A stretch of DNA of 64,000 nt. Origin: Nocardioides sp. S-1144 (lineage in GTDB: Bacteria > Actinomycetota > Actinomycetes > Propionibacteriales > Nocardioidaceae). The notes beneath the pieces are model-generated. The model saw nothing but the letters and a program-made list of their open reading frames with translations, made no database searches and had not been told where the DNA came from. The stretch is from assembly GCF_005954645.2 (NCBI RefSeq), contig NZ_CP040695.2, positions 124,001 to 188,000 of the forward strand, in the 5' to 3' direction. Within the stretch, counting starts at the first letter, position 1, and every line of letters starts with the position of its first letter. Below, in pieces: positions 16,594 to 25,075 of the stretch. A program made the translations under genes and the position numbers.

Positions 16594-17184
16594 ATGAGCA
16601 AGGGCGTCCGCTCCGTCGTCCTCACCTGCCTCGCGTCGCTCGCGCTGACGGCGCTGGCCGCGTGCGGCGGCACCAGCACGCCAGAGACACCTGGTGCCCC
16701 CAGCGGCAGCACCCCGACATCCGGGCGGGGGGCTGGCGAGGCGACCGCGACGCCCAGGTCCTCACCGGCGACGCCGCCGCCCCCAGGAGCTGATGCCGAC
16801 AGCAGCCAGCGACCCGAGACCGGCAACCGCCGGCTCCGGCTGGTCGTCAGCGGCCAGCAGGTCGAGGTCGAGCTCGACGACAGCGCCGCCGCACGAGACC
16901 TGCTCGCGCAGCTGCCCCTGACCGTGAACATGACCGACCACGGCGGCGTCGAGAAGACCGGCCCCCTCCCCACACCGCTCTCGCTGGAGGGTCAACCCGA
17001 CGGTGCAGACCCGGAGATCGGAGACCTCGGCTACTACGCGCCCGGCAACGACCTCGTCCTCTACCACGGCGACCAGTCCTACTTCCCCGGCATCGTCGTG
17101 CTCGGCCGGATGACGGGCGACGCGGCCGACCGTCTCGCCACGATCGCTGGACCGGTCACCGTGGCCGTCAGCGTCGTGGGGTAG
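16594..17184 (+). CDS. Lipoprotein with cyclophilin-like fold domain
   Basis: 196 residues from ATG 16594 (a TTG at 16558 overlapping the previous stop is the alternative). A signal peptide ends in a lipobox LTALAAC, so the protein is predicted to be lipid-anchored outside the membrane. A Thr/Pro/Ser-rich linker follows. Then comes a cyclophilin-like domain of the small bacterial type: VEVELDDSAAARDLLAQLPL, GDLGYYAPGNDLVLYHGD, FPGIVVLGRM. These domains often lie beside oxidoreductases or MFS transporters; no catalytic role is established. Confidence 0.8.
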   Translation: MSKGVRSVVLTCLASLALTALAACGGTSTPETPGAPSGSTPTSGRGAGEATATPRSSPATPPPPGADADSSQRPETGNRRLRLVVSGQQVEVELDDSAAARDLLAQLPLTVNMTDHGGVEKTGPLPTPLSLEGQPDGADPEIGDLGYYAPGNDLVLYHGDQSYFPGIVVLGRMTGDAADRLATIAGPVTVAVSVVG

Positions 17185-17228
17185 CACCCGCGCACGGCCG
17201 GGCGGCGTCTGACGGCAGTCACCGGTCG

Positions 17229-17777
17229 CTACGTCGCGGACACGATCTCGTTGGTGAACCAGTCGGCGAGCCGGCCGCCGTGGTCGCGGCTGCTGACCAC
17301 GATGCCGATCTCGAGGTCGAGCGCCACCTCGACGTGATCTGGCACCTCACCGGGGCGCGCCCGCCATGAGTCGCCGCGCTCGAGACGCTCGGAGACCTCG
17401 GAGAAGACCAAGGGGCAGCAGGCGCAGATCGGGTCGTAGCCCTCCTCGGCGCGAGCCGTGAAAGCAACCGTGGGGCGCCCGGACAGCTCGCCGGGGCGGA
17501 CGTCACTGATGGTCACCCCGCTGCTCAGCTCGTAGGGGTCGAGCATCGCCGACCACTGGTAGTTGGTCGGGTACGGCTCGACGTCGCGCAGCTGGAAGCT
17601 CGACGGAGGTGCGCCGCGCTCGCGGATTCGCTCGCCCCGGGGCAGTCGGACCGCGTCGAGCTCGCCGTGCCGGAGCCAGGCGTGGAGCTCCTCGTCTGGG
17701 GACCGGTGGACGATCTCGAGGGTCGTCCAACGTGCGTGTGCCTCGCGAGCCAGCTCGCGGACGTCGTCGGGAGACAC
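17229..17777 (-). CDS. Hypothetical protein
   Basis: 182 residues from a GTG. No signal peptide or membrane helix is seen. The middle reads YQWSAMLDPYELSSG and the later part YDPICACCPLVFS, with a close Cys pair plus one that could bind metal or form a disulfide. I have seen this general pattern in uncharacterised actinobacterial proteins but can name no function. It is convergent with the lipoprotein gene. Confidence 0.65.
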   Translation of the reverse strand: MSPDDVRELAREAHARWTTLEIVHRSPDEELHAWLRHGELDAVRLPRGERIRERGAPPSSFQLRDVEPYPTNYQWSAMLDPYELSSGVTISDVRPGELSGRPTVAFTARAEEGYDPICACCPLVFSEVSERLERGDSWRARPGEVPDHVEVALDLEIGIVVSSRDHGGRLADWFTNEIVSAT

Positions 17778-17943
17778 GGGTCGAGCCTAGGAGACGGATG
17801 CTTGTTGCCCAGTACGCATGGAACTCGCTGGGCGGCAGGCTTTGCACGACCGACTTCCAGTTGACCCTCACCAGTCCTGCTCGGGTCCTCGACCCTCGCC
17901 AGGATCGCGTACTGCCGTCACCGTGCGGCGACCGAGCCGGAAC

Positions 17944-18126
17944 TCAGCTCAGGTTGATGATGTCGTTCATCGAGCTGGAGATGCTCGAGTCGCCGTTGCC
18001 GGAGCGCCGTTTCGTGCCCCGCTTCCGGTCCCGCCTCGCGAGGATGACGAGGGGGAGGAACACGACGACGAGCACCGCCACCAGGAAGGCCACGGCGGCA
18101 GCGATGGCCAAGGCATCGGAACCCAC
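17944..18126 (-). CDS. Small single-pass membrane protein
   Basis: 60-residue protein from a GTG with an AGGAG ribosome site eight bases upstream. One long hydrophobic helix (ALAIAAAVAFLVAVLVVVFL) is followed by a strongly basic stretch (ARRDRKRGTKRR), so the N-terminus is predicted outside and the tail inside. The last 15 residues are Ser/Asn-rich. No family is recognised. Confidence 0.6.
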   Translation of the reverse strand: MGSDALAIAAAVAFLVAVLVVVFLPLVILARRDRKRGTKRRSGNGDSSISSSMNDIINLS

Positions 18127-18228
18127 GGTGGTTCTCCTCTCCGGCGGCCCTGGTGACCTGCGGTGCGAGCCTAGACCCGGCCACCGACATCTCGAAGCAG
18201 AACCGGTGCGTCGCGACCCAGGACGCGG

Positions 18229-19713
18229 TCACGGCGACGGGTGCCTCGGACCGGCGGTGGTGCCGAGGGTGGGGGCTCGCTGGTGATCGCGCCACAGCGC
18301 GATCAGGTCGGTCAGGCCGTCACCAAGCGCGTCGGGCTCGCGCCAGAAAGGGATCCGCAGGTACTCGCGACACCCCTCGACGGCCGAGAACACGGGACCG
18401 GGGCTGACGAGGATCCCGTGACGTCGCGCGTGCTGCCCGAACGCCGAGGCGTCCAGGCCGGGGACGCGCACCCAGAGCCCGCTGCCGCCGCCGGGCCGCG
18501 TGAAGGACCACTCCGGTGCGTCGGCGTTCAGGATCGCGGCGGCCGCCGCGTAGCCGGTCTCCAGCTGGCGCCGGCGCGCGGCGCGAGCCTCGTCGACCAC
18601 GGACAAGCAGGACGCGGCCACCAGCTGCGTGAGTGGCGAGCTCCCGAGGTCGGCGACGGCCTTGGCGCGGACCAGCGGATCCAGGAACGAGGATCGGGCA
18701 CGGATCCACCCGATCCGCAGCCCGCCCCAGAAGAGCTTCGACACCGAGCCGAGGGCGACCCACTGCTCCGGCGGCAGTCCGTGACCGACCGGCGTCGGTG
18801 GGCGGTCCGCGTCGAGCATGAGGTCGGCGGGGGACCCGTCCTCGAGCAGGATGGTCCGCGACCCCGAGAGGATCTGGGTCAGGCCGGCGGCCCTGGCGGG
18901 AGTGATTACCGAGCCGGTCGGGTTGTGGGCGATCGGCAGCGAGTAGAACAGGCGCGGCTTGAGCTGGCGGACCAGCCGCTCGAGCACCTCGAGGTCCGGG
19001 CCGGAGTGGTCGACCGGGACCGGCACCAGCCGGGCACCCTGCGCGCGGAACGCGTCCAGCGCGCCCCGGTAGGACGGGTCCTCGACCAGGACGACGTCGC
19101 CGGGCCGGACCAGGGCAGCCGCGACCATCGCCAGGCCCTGCTGGGATCCCGAGGTGACCAGGACCTCCTCCGCCGACGTCGCGACCCCGAGGTCGGCGTA
19201 GTAGCCGGCGAGCGCCTCACGCAGCTCGAGCAGGCCGGCCGGCTCGTAGCCGTCGTCCGCGACCAGGTCGGCGAGCCGCGCCTGCCGCAGCACCCGGTCG
19301 CTGTGCTCGACCACGAGGTCGAGGCCCCCCGGCGCGCCGCTGGAGAGGTCGTGGCGTCGCGGCACCGGGTGGCTGCCGAAGCTGGTGAGCCGCGCGTCGC
19401 CCCGAGGACCGCCCCCACCGCGACCACCGACCGACGTGACGAACGTCCCGCTGCCGACCCGGCTCTCGACCACCTGGGCGTCCCGCAGCAGGTTGTAGGC
19501 CTCCGTCACCGTCCCGCGACTGATCATGAGTGCGGCGCCGAGCGAGCGCTCGGACGGCATCGTGTCGCCGTCGCGGAGGTCGCCCTGGTCGACGAGGTCG
19601 GTGACCGCGGCGGCCAGGCGCTGCGCGAGGGGGCCGCTCCCGGACTCCCACCCCGCCAGCAGGCGCGTGATGCGGCCCGTGGTGTTCGTGGCGCACCTCC
19701 ACCTTTGGACCAT
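18229..19713 (-). CDS. MocR-type regulator (GntR wHTH fused to aminotransferase fold)
   Basis: About 494 residues. The N-terminal winged helix carries MPSERSLGAALMISRGTVTE and LLRDAQVVESRVGSGTFV. The rest is a fold-type I aminotransferase-like domain: VTSGSQQGLAM, SYRGALDAFRAQGARLVPVP, AHNPTGSV and ALGSVSKLFWGGLRIGW, where the Lys in SVSK is the expected PLP anchor. MocR proteins sense PLP or an amino compound and usually control the divergent gene, here the Tm-1-like operon. ATG 19713 is chosen; ATG 19725 would begin inside the inverted repeat and neither has a clear ribosome site. Confidence 0.9.
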   Translation of the reverse strand: MVQRWRCATNTTGRITRLLAGWESGSGPLAQRLAAAVTDLVDQGDLRDGDTMPSERSLGAALMISRGTVTEAYNLLRDAQVVESRVGSGTFVTSVGGRGGGGPRGDARLTSFGSHPVPRRHDLSSGAPGGLDLVVEHSDRVLRQARLADLVADDGYEPAGLLELREALAGYYADLGVATSAEEVLVTSGSQQGLAMVAAALVRPGDVVLVEDPSYRGALDAFRAQGARLVPVPVDHSGPDLEVLERLVRQLKPRLFYSLPIAHNPTGSVITPARAAGLTQILSGSRTILLEDGSPADLMLDADRPPTPVGHGLPPEQWVALGSVSKLFWGGLRIGWIRARSSFLDPLVRAKAVADLGSSPLTQLVAASCLSVVDEARAARRRQLETGYAAAAAILNADAPEWSFTRPGGGSGLWVRVPGLDASAFGQHARRHGILVSPGPVFSAVEGCREYLRIPFWREPDALGDGLTDLIALWRDHQRAPTLGTTAGPRHPSP

Positions 19714-19723
19714 TGCCGGTCGC

Positions 19724-19744
19724 ATTGGCCCTTGCCGGGCCAAT
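19724..19744. promoter_or_regulatory. Candidate MocR operator
   Basis: Perfect inverted repeat ATTGGCCC-TTGCC-GGGCCAAT in the roughly 100-base space between the divergent MocR gene and the Tm-1-like operon. A further half site TGGGCCA follows at about 19748. Position and symmetry suit autoregulation plus control of the operon. Confidence 0.5.
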
Positions 19745-19814
19745 TCCTGGGCCACAGTGTTGGTGCTCGGACACGGCGCGGGCAAGTCGCGCCGTCGGCA
19801 GGAGGACATCGACC

Positions 19815-21047
19815 GTGGCAGTGCTCGTCGTAGGAACCCTCGACACCAAGGGTGCCGAGGTCGCGTTCGTCCGCGACCGTCTGCAGCGTGACGGGTCCGA
19901 CGTCCTGGTGATGGACGTCGGCGTGCTCGGCGGCAGCGAGGTCGAGCCCGACCTCGACGCCTCCACCGTCGCGGCCGCCGCGGGTCACCAGCTCGCTGAC
20001 CTGCGGTCCGCGGGCGACCGCGGTGCCGCCCTGCGCGCCATGGCCCAGGGTGCCGCAGCCCTCACCACGGGCCTCGTGGGGCGCGGTGAGGTCGAGGGCG
20101 TCCTCGGGCTGGGCGGCAGCGGAGGGTCGTCGGTCGTCGCCGAGGTCGCGCGCGTGCTGCCGGTCGGCATGCCGAAGCTGCTCGTGTCGACGATGGCCAG
20201 CGGCGACGTCTCGGCCTACGTCGGGGAGACCGACCTGACCCTGATGCACAGCGTGGTCGACCTCGCCGGCCTCAACGTGATCTCGCGCGAGATCCTGCGC
20301 AACGCGGCGGTGGCGACCGGCGCGATGGCCCGCGCCTACGCCGCGGCACGGTCCGAGCCCGCGGACGCCGTCGACCGCCCGCTCGTCGCCGCGACCATGT
20401 TCGGGGTCACCACGCCGGCCGTCGAGACCGCCAAGGTCGAGCTCGAGGCCTCGGGCTACGACGTCATCGTCTTCCACGCGACTGGCTCGGGCGGTCGGGC
20501 GATGGAGTCGTTGGTCCGCAGCGGCTACTTCGCCGGCGTCCTCGACCTGACGACGACCGAGATCGCCGACGAGGTCGTGGGCGGTGTGCTCTCGGCCGGT
20601 CCCGGCCGGCTCACCGCCGCCGCCGAGCTCGGGCTGCCCCAGGTGGTCAGCCTGGGTGCCGTCGACATGGTGAACTTCGGGCCGCGCGCCTCGGTGCCGG
20701 ACCAGTTCGACGAGCGCACCCTGCTGGTGCACAACGACACCGTGACCCTGATGCGGACCACGGCCGACGAGGCACGCTCCATCGGCCGCACCATCGGAGA
20801 ACGACTGGCGCGCAGCACCGGCCCCACCGTCGTCTTCGTCCCGGTGGGCGGCACGTCGGCGATCGACGCCGTCGACGGGCCCTTCTGGGACCAGGAGGCC
20901 GACCAGGCCGCCGTCACGGCGCTCCGGGAGGCACTCGCCGGGACCGGCATCGAGGTCGTGGTCCGCGAGGAGAACATCAACGATCCCCAGTTCGCAGTCG
21001 CCATGGCGCAGCGGCTGCACACGCTCGTCGAAGGAGAGAACGCATGA
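19815..21047 (+). CDS. Tm-1-like ATP-binding domain protein (UPF0261)
   Basis: 410-residue protein. The start is GTG 19815 with GGAGG eight bases upstream; a longer open frame lacks homology. The N-terminal signature VLVVGTLDTKGAEVAFVRD and the glycine-rich GLGGSGGSSVVAEVAR loop mark the UPF0261 family. That family is homologous to the N-terminal half of tomato Tm-1, which inhibits tobamovirus replication. The bacterial role is unknown. The gene overlaps the next by ATGA, so the two are translationally coupled. In plants and fungi the same two domains form one polypeptide. Confidence 0.88.
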   Translation: MAVLVVGTLDTKGAEVAFVRDRLQRDGSDVLVMDVGVLGGSEVEPDLDASTVAAAAGHQLADLRSAGDRGAALRAMAQGAAALTTGLVGRGEVEGVLGLGGSGGSSVVAEVARVLPVGMPKLLVSTMASGDVSAYVGETDLTLMHSVVDLAGLNVISREILRNAAVATGAMARAYAAARSEPADAVDRPLVAATMFGVTTPAVETAKVELEASGYDVIVFHATGSGGRAMESLVRSGYFAGVLDLTTTEIADEVVGGVLSAGPGRLTAAAELGLPQVVSLGAVDMVNFGPRASVPDQFDERTLLVHNDTVTLMRTTADEARSIGRTIGERLARSTGPTVVFVPVGGTSAIDAVDGPFWDQEADQAAVTALREALAGTGIEVVVREENINDPQFAVAMAQRLHTLVEGENA

Positions 21048-21865
21048 ACCGCACCGAGGCGCTCCAGGCCCTCCGGAGCCAGGTCGCGCAGGACCTGCCC
21101 GTCGTGGGGGCCGGTGCCGGGACCGGTCTGTCCGCCAAGTCCGCCGAGATGGGCGGCGCGGACCTGATCATCATCTACAACTCCGGGCGGTTCCGGATGG
21201 CCGGGCGCGGCTCGCTGGCCGGGATGATGCCGTACGGCGACGCCAACAAGATCGTGATGGAGATGGCCGCCGAGGTGCTGCCGGTCATCGAGCGCACGCC
21301 GGTCCTCGCCGGCGTCTGCGGGACCGACCCGTTCCGCCTCATGCCGCAGTTCCTGGACGAGATCGCCCGGACGGGGTTCACCGGCGTCCAGAACTTCCCG
21401 ACGGTGGGTCTCATCGACGGGGTGTTCCGGGCCAACCTGGAGGAGACCGGGATGGGCTTCGACCTGGAGGTCGAGATGATCCGGCTGGCCGCCGAGCGGG
21501 ACCTGCTGACGGCGCCCTACGTCTTCGACGTCGAGCAGGCCAGGGCGATGACCGAGGCCGGCGCGGACGTCCTGGTGCCCCACATGGGTCTGACCACCAA
21601 GGGCTCGATCGGCGCGGCCACGGCGATCTCCCTCGACGAGGCCATCGACCGGGTGCAGGCGATGAGCGACGCCGCCCACGCCGTTGACCCGGAGGTCATC
21701 GTGCTGTGCCACGGAGGTCCGATCGCCGAGCCGGACGACGTGCGCACCGTCCTCGAGCGCACCAGCGGCGTGGTCGGGTTCTTCGGCGCCTCGTCGATGG
21801 AGCGCCTGCCCAACGAGCGCGCGATCGCCGACCAGCTGCGGCTGTTCAAGAGTCTTCCGGTCTGA
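21044..21865 (+). CDS. Phosphoenolpyruvate-hydrolase-like TIM-barrel protein
   Basis: 273 residues, PEP_hydrolase-like family (the C-terminal partner of Tm-1 in eukaryotes). Characteristic segments are PVVGAGAGTGLSAKSAEMGG, GADLIIIYNSGRFRMAGRGS, and GVCGTDPFRLM followed by GFTGVQNFPTVGLIDG. The enzymatic reaction is not established for most members despite the family name. Coupled to the upstream Tm-1-like gene and followed after 32 bases by a cupin. Confidence 0.85.
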   Translation: MNRTEALQALRSQVAQDLPVVGAGAGTGLSAKSAEMGGADLIIIYNSGRFRMAGRGSLAGMMPYGDANKIVMEMAAEVLPVIERTPVLAGVCGTDPFRLMPQFLDEIARTGFTGVQNFPTVGLIDGVFRANLEETGMGFDLEVEMIRLAAERDLLTAPYVFDVEQARAMTEAGADVLVPHMGLTTKGSIGAATAISLDEAIDRVQAMSDAAHAVDPEVIVLCHGGPIAEPDDVRTVLERTSGVVGFFGASSMERLPNERAIADQLRLFKSLPV

Positions 21866-21897
21866 CGCACCACCCACCGTCTGCGAAGGAGAGCATC

Positions 21898-22317
21898 GTG
21901 CACAGGAAGCCACGGGACCTGACGACCATGGTCCTCGACTGGGGATCCATCAAGTGGTTCGTCTCCCCGGACACCGTGCCGGGGGCCACCTCGTCGTTCG
22001 GCGAGGTCGTCATCAACCCCACCCAGGGTCACGACCGCCACGAGCACCCGGGGGCCGACGAGGTCCTCTACGTGATCGAGGGGACCGGTCGCCAGACGGT
22101 GGGGGACGGGCCGGAGTTCGAGATCGTCGCCGGCGACACGATCTGGGTGCCCAGGGGCACGCCGCACTCGACGTTCAACACCGGCTGGAAGGCGCTGCGC
22201 CTGATCGCGACCTACACACCCGGCGGCGAGGAGCAGGCGCTCCGGGGGCTGCCCGACTTCGTCGAGCTGCCCGCAGGTGACACCCCGGTGTGGAAGCCGG
22301 CCGACTCGGCCCGATGA
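21898..22317 (+). CDS. Cupin-domain protein of the Tm-1-like operon
   Basis: 139 residues from GTG 21898 with a GAAGGAG ribosome site. The cupin motif 1 is GHDRHEHPGADEVLYVIEG, giving two His and one Glu for a metal, and motif 2 is VAGDTIWVPRGTPHSTFN. Third gene of the MocR-controlled operon, which suggests that the three proteins process or bind one small molecule. The substrate is unknown. Confidence 0.82.
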   Translation: MHRKPRDLTTMVLDWGSIKWFVSPDTVPGATSSFGEVVINPTQGHDRHEHPGADEVLYVIEGTGRQTVGDGPEFEIVAGDTIWVPRGTPHSTFNTGWKALRLIATYTPGGEEQALRGLPDFVELPAGDTPVWKPADSAR

Positions 22318-22415
22318 GCTCGGACGTCGACGCCGATGGTCGACGCCGGCGGCGGGACGAGGGTCCACCGCGCGGGTGGAGCGCCATGACCAGGCACGCC
22401 CCTACCGTCACCGTC

Positions 22416-22547
22416 ATGACCACTTCTCCCGTGGATCCAGGGGTCGTCGAGCCCGAGGCCGCACCTGGCGAGGACCCGGGCGTCCCCGAGCCCCCGGCTC
22501 CGGCCGCTGACCCGGACGAGACCGAACCCGCCCAGAACCCGTCGTGA
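22416..22547 (+). CDS. Acidic, Pro-rich mini-protein
   Basis: Possible 43-residue protein starting MTTSPVDPGVVEPEAAPGED and rich in Pro, Glu and Asp throughout. No ribosome site is convincing. Such acidic disordered mini-proteins recur here (22558, 58870). Evidence is composition and a clean start-to-stop frame only. Confidence 0.35.
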   Translation: MTTSPVDPGVVEPEAAPGEDPGVPEPPAPAADPDETEPAQNPS

Positions 22548-22557
22548 TGAGCAGGGC

Positions 22558-22662
22558 ATGAGCAGCACGCCTGAGCCCGAGCTGACCGACGCTGCCGACT
22601 CCTCCGTACCCGAGACGGAGACCGAGCGCGCGCTGGACGACGTCGAGCAGGTGCGCGAGTAG
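22558..22662 (+). CDS. Acidic mini-protein
   Basis: Possible 34-residue protein beginning MSSTPEPELTDAADSSVPET and ending DDVEQVRE, 10 bases after the previous small frame. Highly acidic, no domain. It could be co-transcribed with its upstream neighbour. Weak support. Confidence 0.3.
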   Translation: MSSTPEPELTDAADSSVPETETERALDDVEQVRE

Positions 22663-22807
22663 TCGCTGTCCGCCCCGACGGGAGCGGCACTGAACGGGCA
22701 GGAGGAGCGCGGGCCTGCGAACTGGGTTCTCGCCCGGTCTCATCAGCCCTGTTCGACGCTGGCCGGGGACCTGGCCACCAGCGCGTAGGTCGAGCAGCGA
22801 CAATGGC

Positions 22808-23440
22808 GTGGTGGACGACTGGGTGGAGCTGCGCACCGGCGTCCGGCCCACCCCACCACCCGCCGTGCGCCGCAGCACGCGCAGCGTGCTCGACCCGGAG
22901 ACCCGCCCGAGCGGTGCCGAGCCCGACCCGTCGGTGACCTTCGGCCCGCGTGGCCGGGCGGTCGCCAACCACCTGCTCGAGGTGCACGGACACCACCGGG
23001 CCGAGATCGACCACGTGCGCGACGTCGTGGGCCAGGTGCGGGCCGGCGTCGCCGCGATCGGCGCGGCACGATCGGCCGTCAACGACATGGCCGTCCGCGC
23101 CAACAGCTGGACCCTGGGCGGCATCTGCCAGGCCCAGTGCCTCGCCCTCACCCAGCACCACACGATGGAGACCGGCCAGGTCTTCCCGCACCTCGTGGCC
23201 GAGCAGCCCGACCTCGCACCCGTCGTCGAACGACTCGACGCCGAGCACCACCTGATCCACGGCGTCCTCGAGGAGCTCGACGCGGCCCTGGTCCACCTCG
23301 TCCAGCACCCCTCGGACCTCGACCCGCTCGAGGCCGCTCTCGACCTGCTCGAGGACACGCTGCTGTCGCACTTCGCCTACGAGGAGCGCGAGCTCGTCGC
23401 ACCCCTGGCCCGGCACGGGTTCTTCCTCGACCAGGTGTGA
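22808..23440 (+). CDS. Hemerythrin HHE-domain protein
   Basis: 210 residues from tandem GTG codons at 22808. After a 55-residue Pro/Arg-rich lead comes a four-helix hemerythrin-like bundle with the metal-ligand pattern HGHHRAEID, HHTMETGQVFPHL, EHHLIHGVLEEL and HFAYEERELV. These would hold a diiron centre for O2, NO or redox sensing, or for iron handling. The lead segment is longer than usual. No regulator is adjacent. Confidence 0.85.
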   Translation: MVDDWVELRTGVRPTPPPAVRRSTRSVLDPETRPSGAEPDPSVTFGPRGRAVANHLLEVHGHHRAEIDHVRDVVGQVRAGVAAIGAARSAVNDMAVRANSWTLGGICQAQCLALTQHHTMETGQVFPHLVAEQPDLAPVVERLDAEHHLIHGVLEELDAALVHLVQHPSDLDPLEAALDLLEDTLLSHFAYEERELVAPLARHGFFLDQV

Positions 23441-23503
23441 GGCGACGGCCCCTCCGCCTCCTCAGCCCGGCCGTGTGCCCGGGCGAGCGGGGCGAGCGCG
23501 GGG

Positions 23504-24643
23504 TCAGGAGCGGTCGACGGCGTACGGACGACCGGCGCGGGCGGTGGGACGGACCGCGGGGCCGACGCCGGTGCCGGTCAGCTCGCTGGTCGCGGTGAGC
23601 TCGCCGCCTCCGAACGTCGCGGTCGTGGCCAGCGGCCCGGTCGCCGTCGGCGCGAACGCCACGCTGAAGGTGCAGAAGCCGTGCGCCGGGATCACGTTCT
23701 GGAGGCAGGTGTTCTCACCCTCGACGTAGTCGAAGAGGAAGTTGCCGTAGTCGCTGAGATCCCCCCGGGTGAGCGGCAGGTCGGTGTCGCCGCCGTTGAC
23801 GAGCCTGAACGTGCGGGTGGCCGTCTGACCGATGGTGACGGAGCCGTAGTCCCACGCGGCCGGGCTGATGGAGAGGCCGGTCGGTGCCGCCGTGGCCTCG
23901 AGCGGGACGGTGGTGGCGCCGCGGCCGCCGCCGGCGACGACCAGGGACGCCGTCCGGGTGCGGGTCGGGTCGCCCCCGGGCGCGAGGCCCACCTGGGCCG
24001 TGCAGGAGGCGCCGGGCACCAGCCAGGGCCCGCACGTGCCTTCTGAGGTCGTGAAGGCCGCGGCGTCGGGACCGCCGAGGGCGAGCGTGACGCGGTTCGT
24101 GCGCGACTGTCCGACGTTGGTGATCCGCACGTCCTGGAGCGGCGGGGCCGTGCCGGTGAACGTCAGGGCCCGGGGCTCGGCGGCGAGGGCGGCGGGGCCG
24201 ACCTGCACGACCGCGGTCCTGCTCACCGCACACCGGCCGCCGGGGCTGGGCGGGAGGCAGACGCGCACGTGGTAGCTGCCCGCCACCGCCGTCGGCGGGA
24301 CGGTGCCGAACGCACGCACGGTCCGGCGCGCGCCCGCCGGCAGGGCCGGGGTGCGGGTGGCCCCGACCCGGTAGCGCCGCTGCGACCCGACCGGACGGTC
24401 GGTGGCGACGATGAAGACCGTCGCCCTCCGCGGCGCCTGGCGCACGTCGGTCCGGTTGGCCAGCGTGAACGTCGCCCGTACCTCGGTGCCCTCGTCGGTC
24501 ACCCTGTCCGACCCGGTCACGGCCGTGACGCGCACGGTGGGGCGGGCCTCCGTCGCGGCCGACGACGAGCCGGCAGGGGCGAGGGTCGCCGTGGCGGCCA
24601 GGACGACGAGAGAGGCACAGAGACGGCGGGGGCTGATCAGCAC
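23504..24643 (-). CDS. Secreted protein with CARDB and choice-of-anchor (Ig-like) domains
   Basis: 379 residues. The signal peptide (RRLCASLVVLAATATLAPAG) ends near residue 29. Next is a CARDB-like adhesion module (EVRATFTLANRTDVRQAP, PPTAVAGSYHVRVCLPPSP). Two Ig-like modules of the choice-of-anchor D type follow (LQDVRITNVGQSRTNRVTLA and YGSVTIGQTATRTFRLVNGG) with paired cysteines in GTCGPWLVPGASC and NTCLQ...GFC. Predicted to be extracellular and structural or adhesive. No sortase motif is seen. Confidence 0.8.
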   Translation of the reverse strand: MLISPRRLCASLVVLAATATLAPAGSSSAATEARPTVRVTAVTGSDRVTDEGTEVRATFTLANRTDVRQAPRRATVFIVATDRPVGSQRRYRVGATRTPALPAGARRTVRAFGTVPPTAVAGSYHVRVCLPPSPGGRCAVSRTAVVQVGPAALAAEPRALTFTGTAPPLQDVRITNVGQSRTNRVTLALGGPDAAAFTTSEGTCGPWLVPGASCTAQVGLAPGGDPTRTRTASLVVAGGGRGATTVPLEATAAPTGLSISPAAWDYGSVTIGQTATRTFRLVNGGDTDLPLTRGDLSDYGNFLFDYVEGENTCLQNVIPAHGFCTFSVAFAPTATGPLATTATFGGGELTATSELTGTGVGPAVRPTARAGRPYAVDRS

Positions 24644-25075
24644 GGGGACAGATCACCACGTCGCCAGGCTCCCGTCAGGCGAACCGGGGAACACGCTGCC
24701 CGGTTGTCCTCGGGTCGGGACCGACCGGCGCGGACCAGGGTGGTCGACGCTTGACTGGTGCCGACCGTCGCGTCGCTGGGGCGGTGGGGCTCGCGGAGGC
24801 ACTGGCTGCCCGACCGTCAGGGTGCCCAGGGTCTCGGCGCGCTGCTCGATCCAGCCCTTCGCGCGGATGCCGGAACCGAGCGGGGGGTCACCCCCGCGGA
24901 GGTGCACCCTGGGGCAGGGAGTCAGCATCCTGGGGCCTGACGTCACGTCGGCCAGCCAGGACGGGGTCGGCTTGGTGTCCAACCGCGGAAGGGACTCCCG
25001 CCATGCACGCGCACCGAGACACCCGCGGCGGCCACGACGGCCACGACGCGTTCCGGTCGGTCTGAGGTCACCGGC
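24644..25075. other. Gap without a recognisable gene
   Basis: Divergent intergenic stretch between the secreted Ig-like protein and the GAF-ANTAR gene. Short open frames exist but none has protein-like family features, and I see no strong hairpin. It presumably holds promoters for both neighbours. Confidence 0.4.

Noticed and set aside
22808..23440. Hemerythrin and acidic mini-proteins as an anti-phage system
   Set aside because: No nuclease, helicase, NTPase or other defence effector lies near; nothing in the window resembles a known defence architecture.
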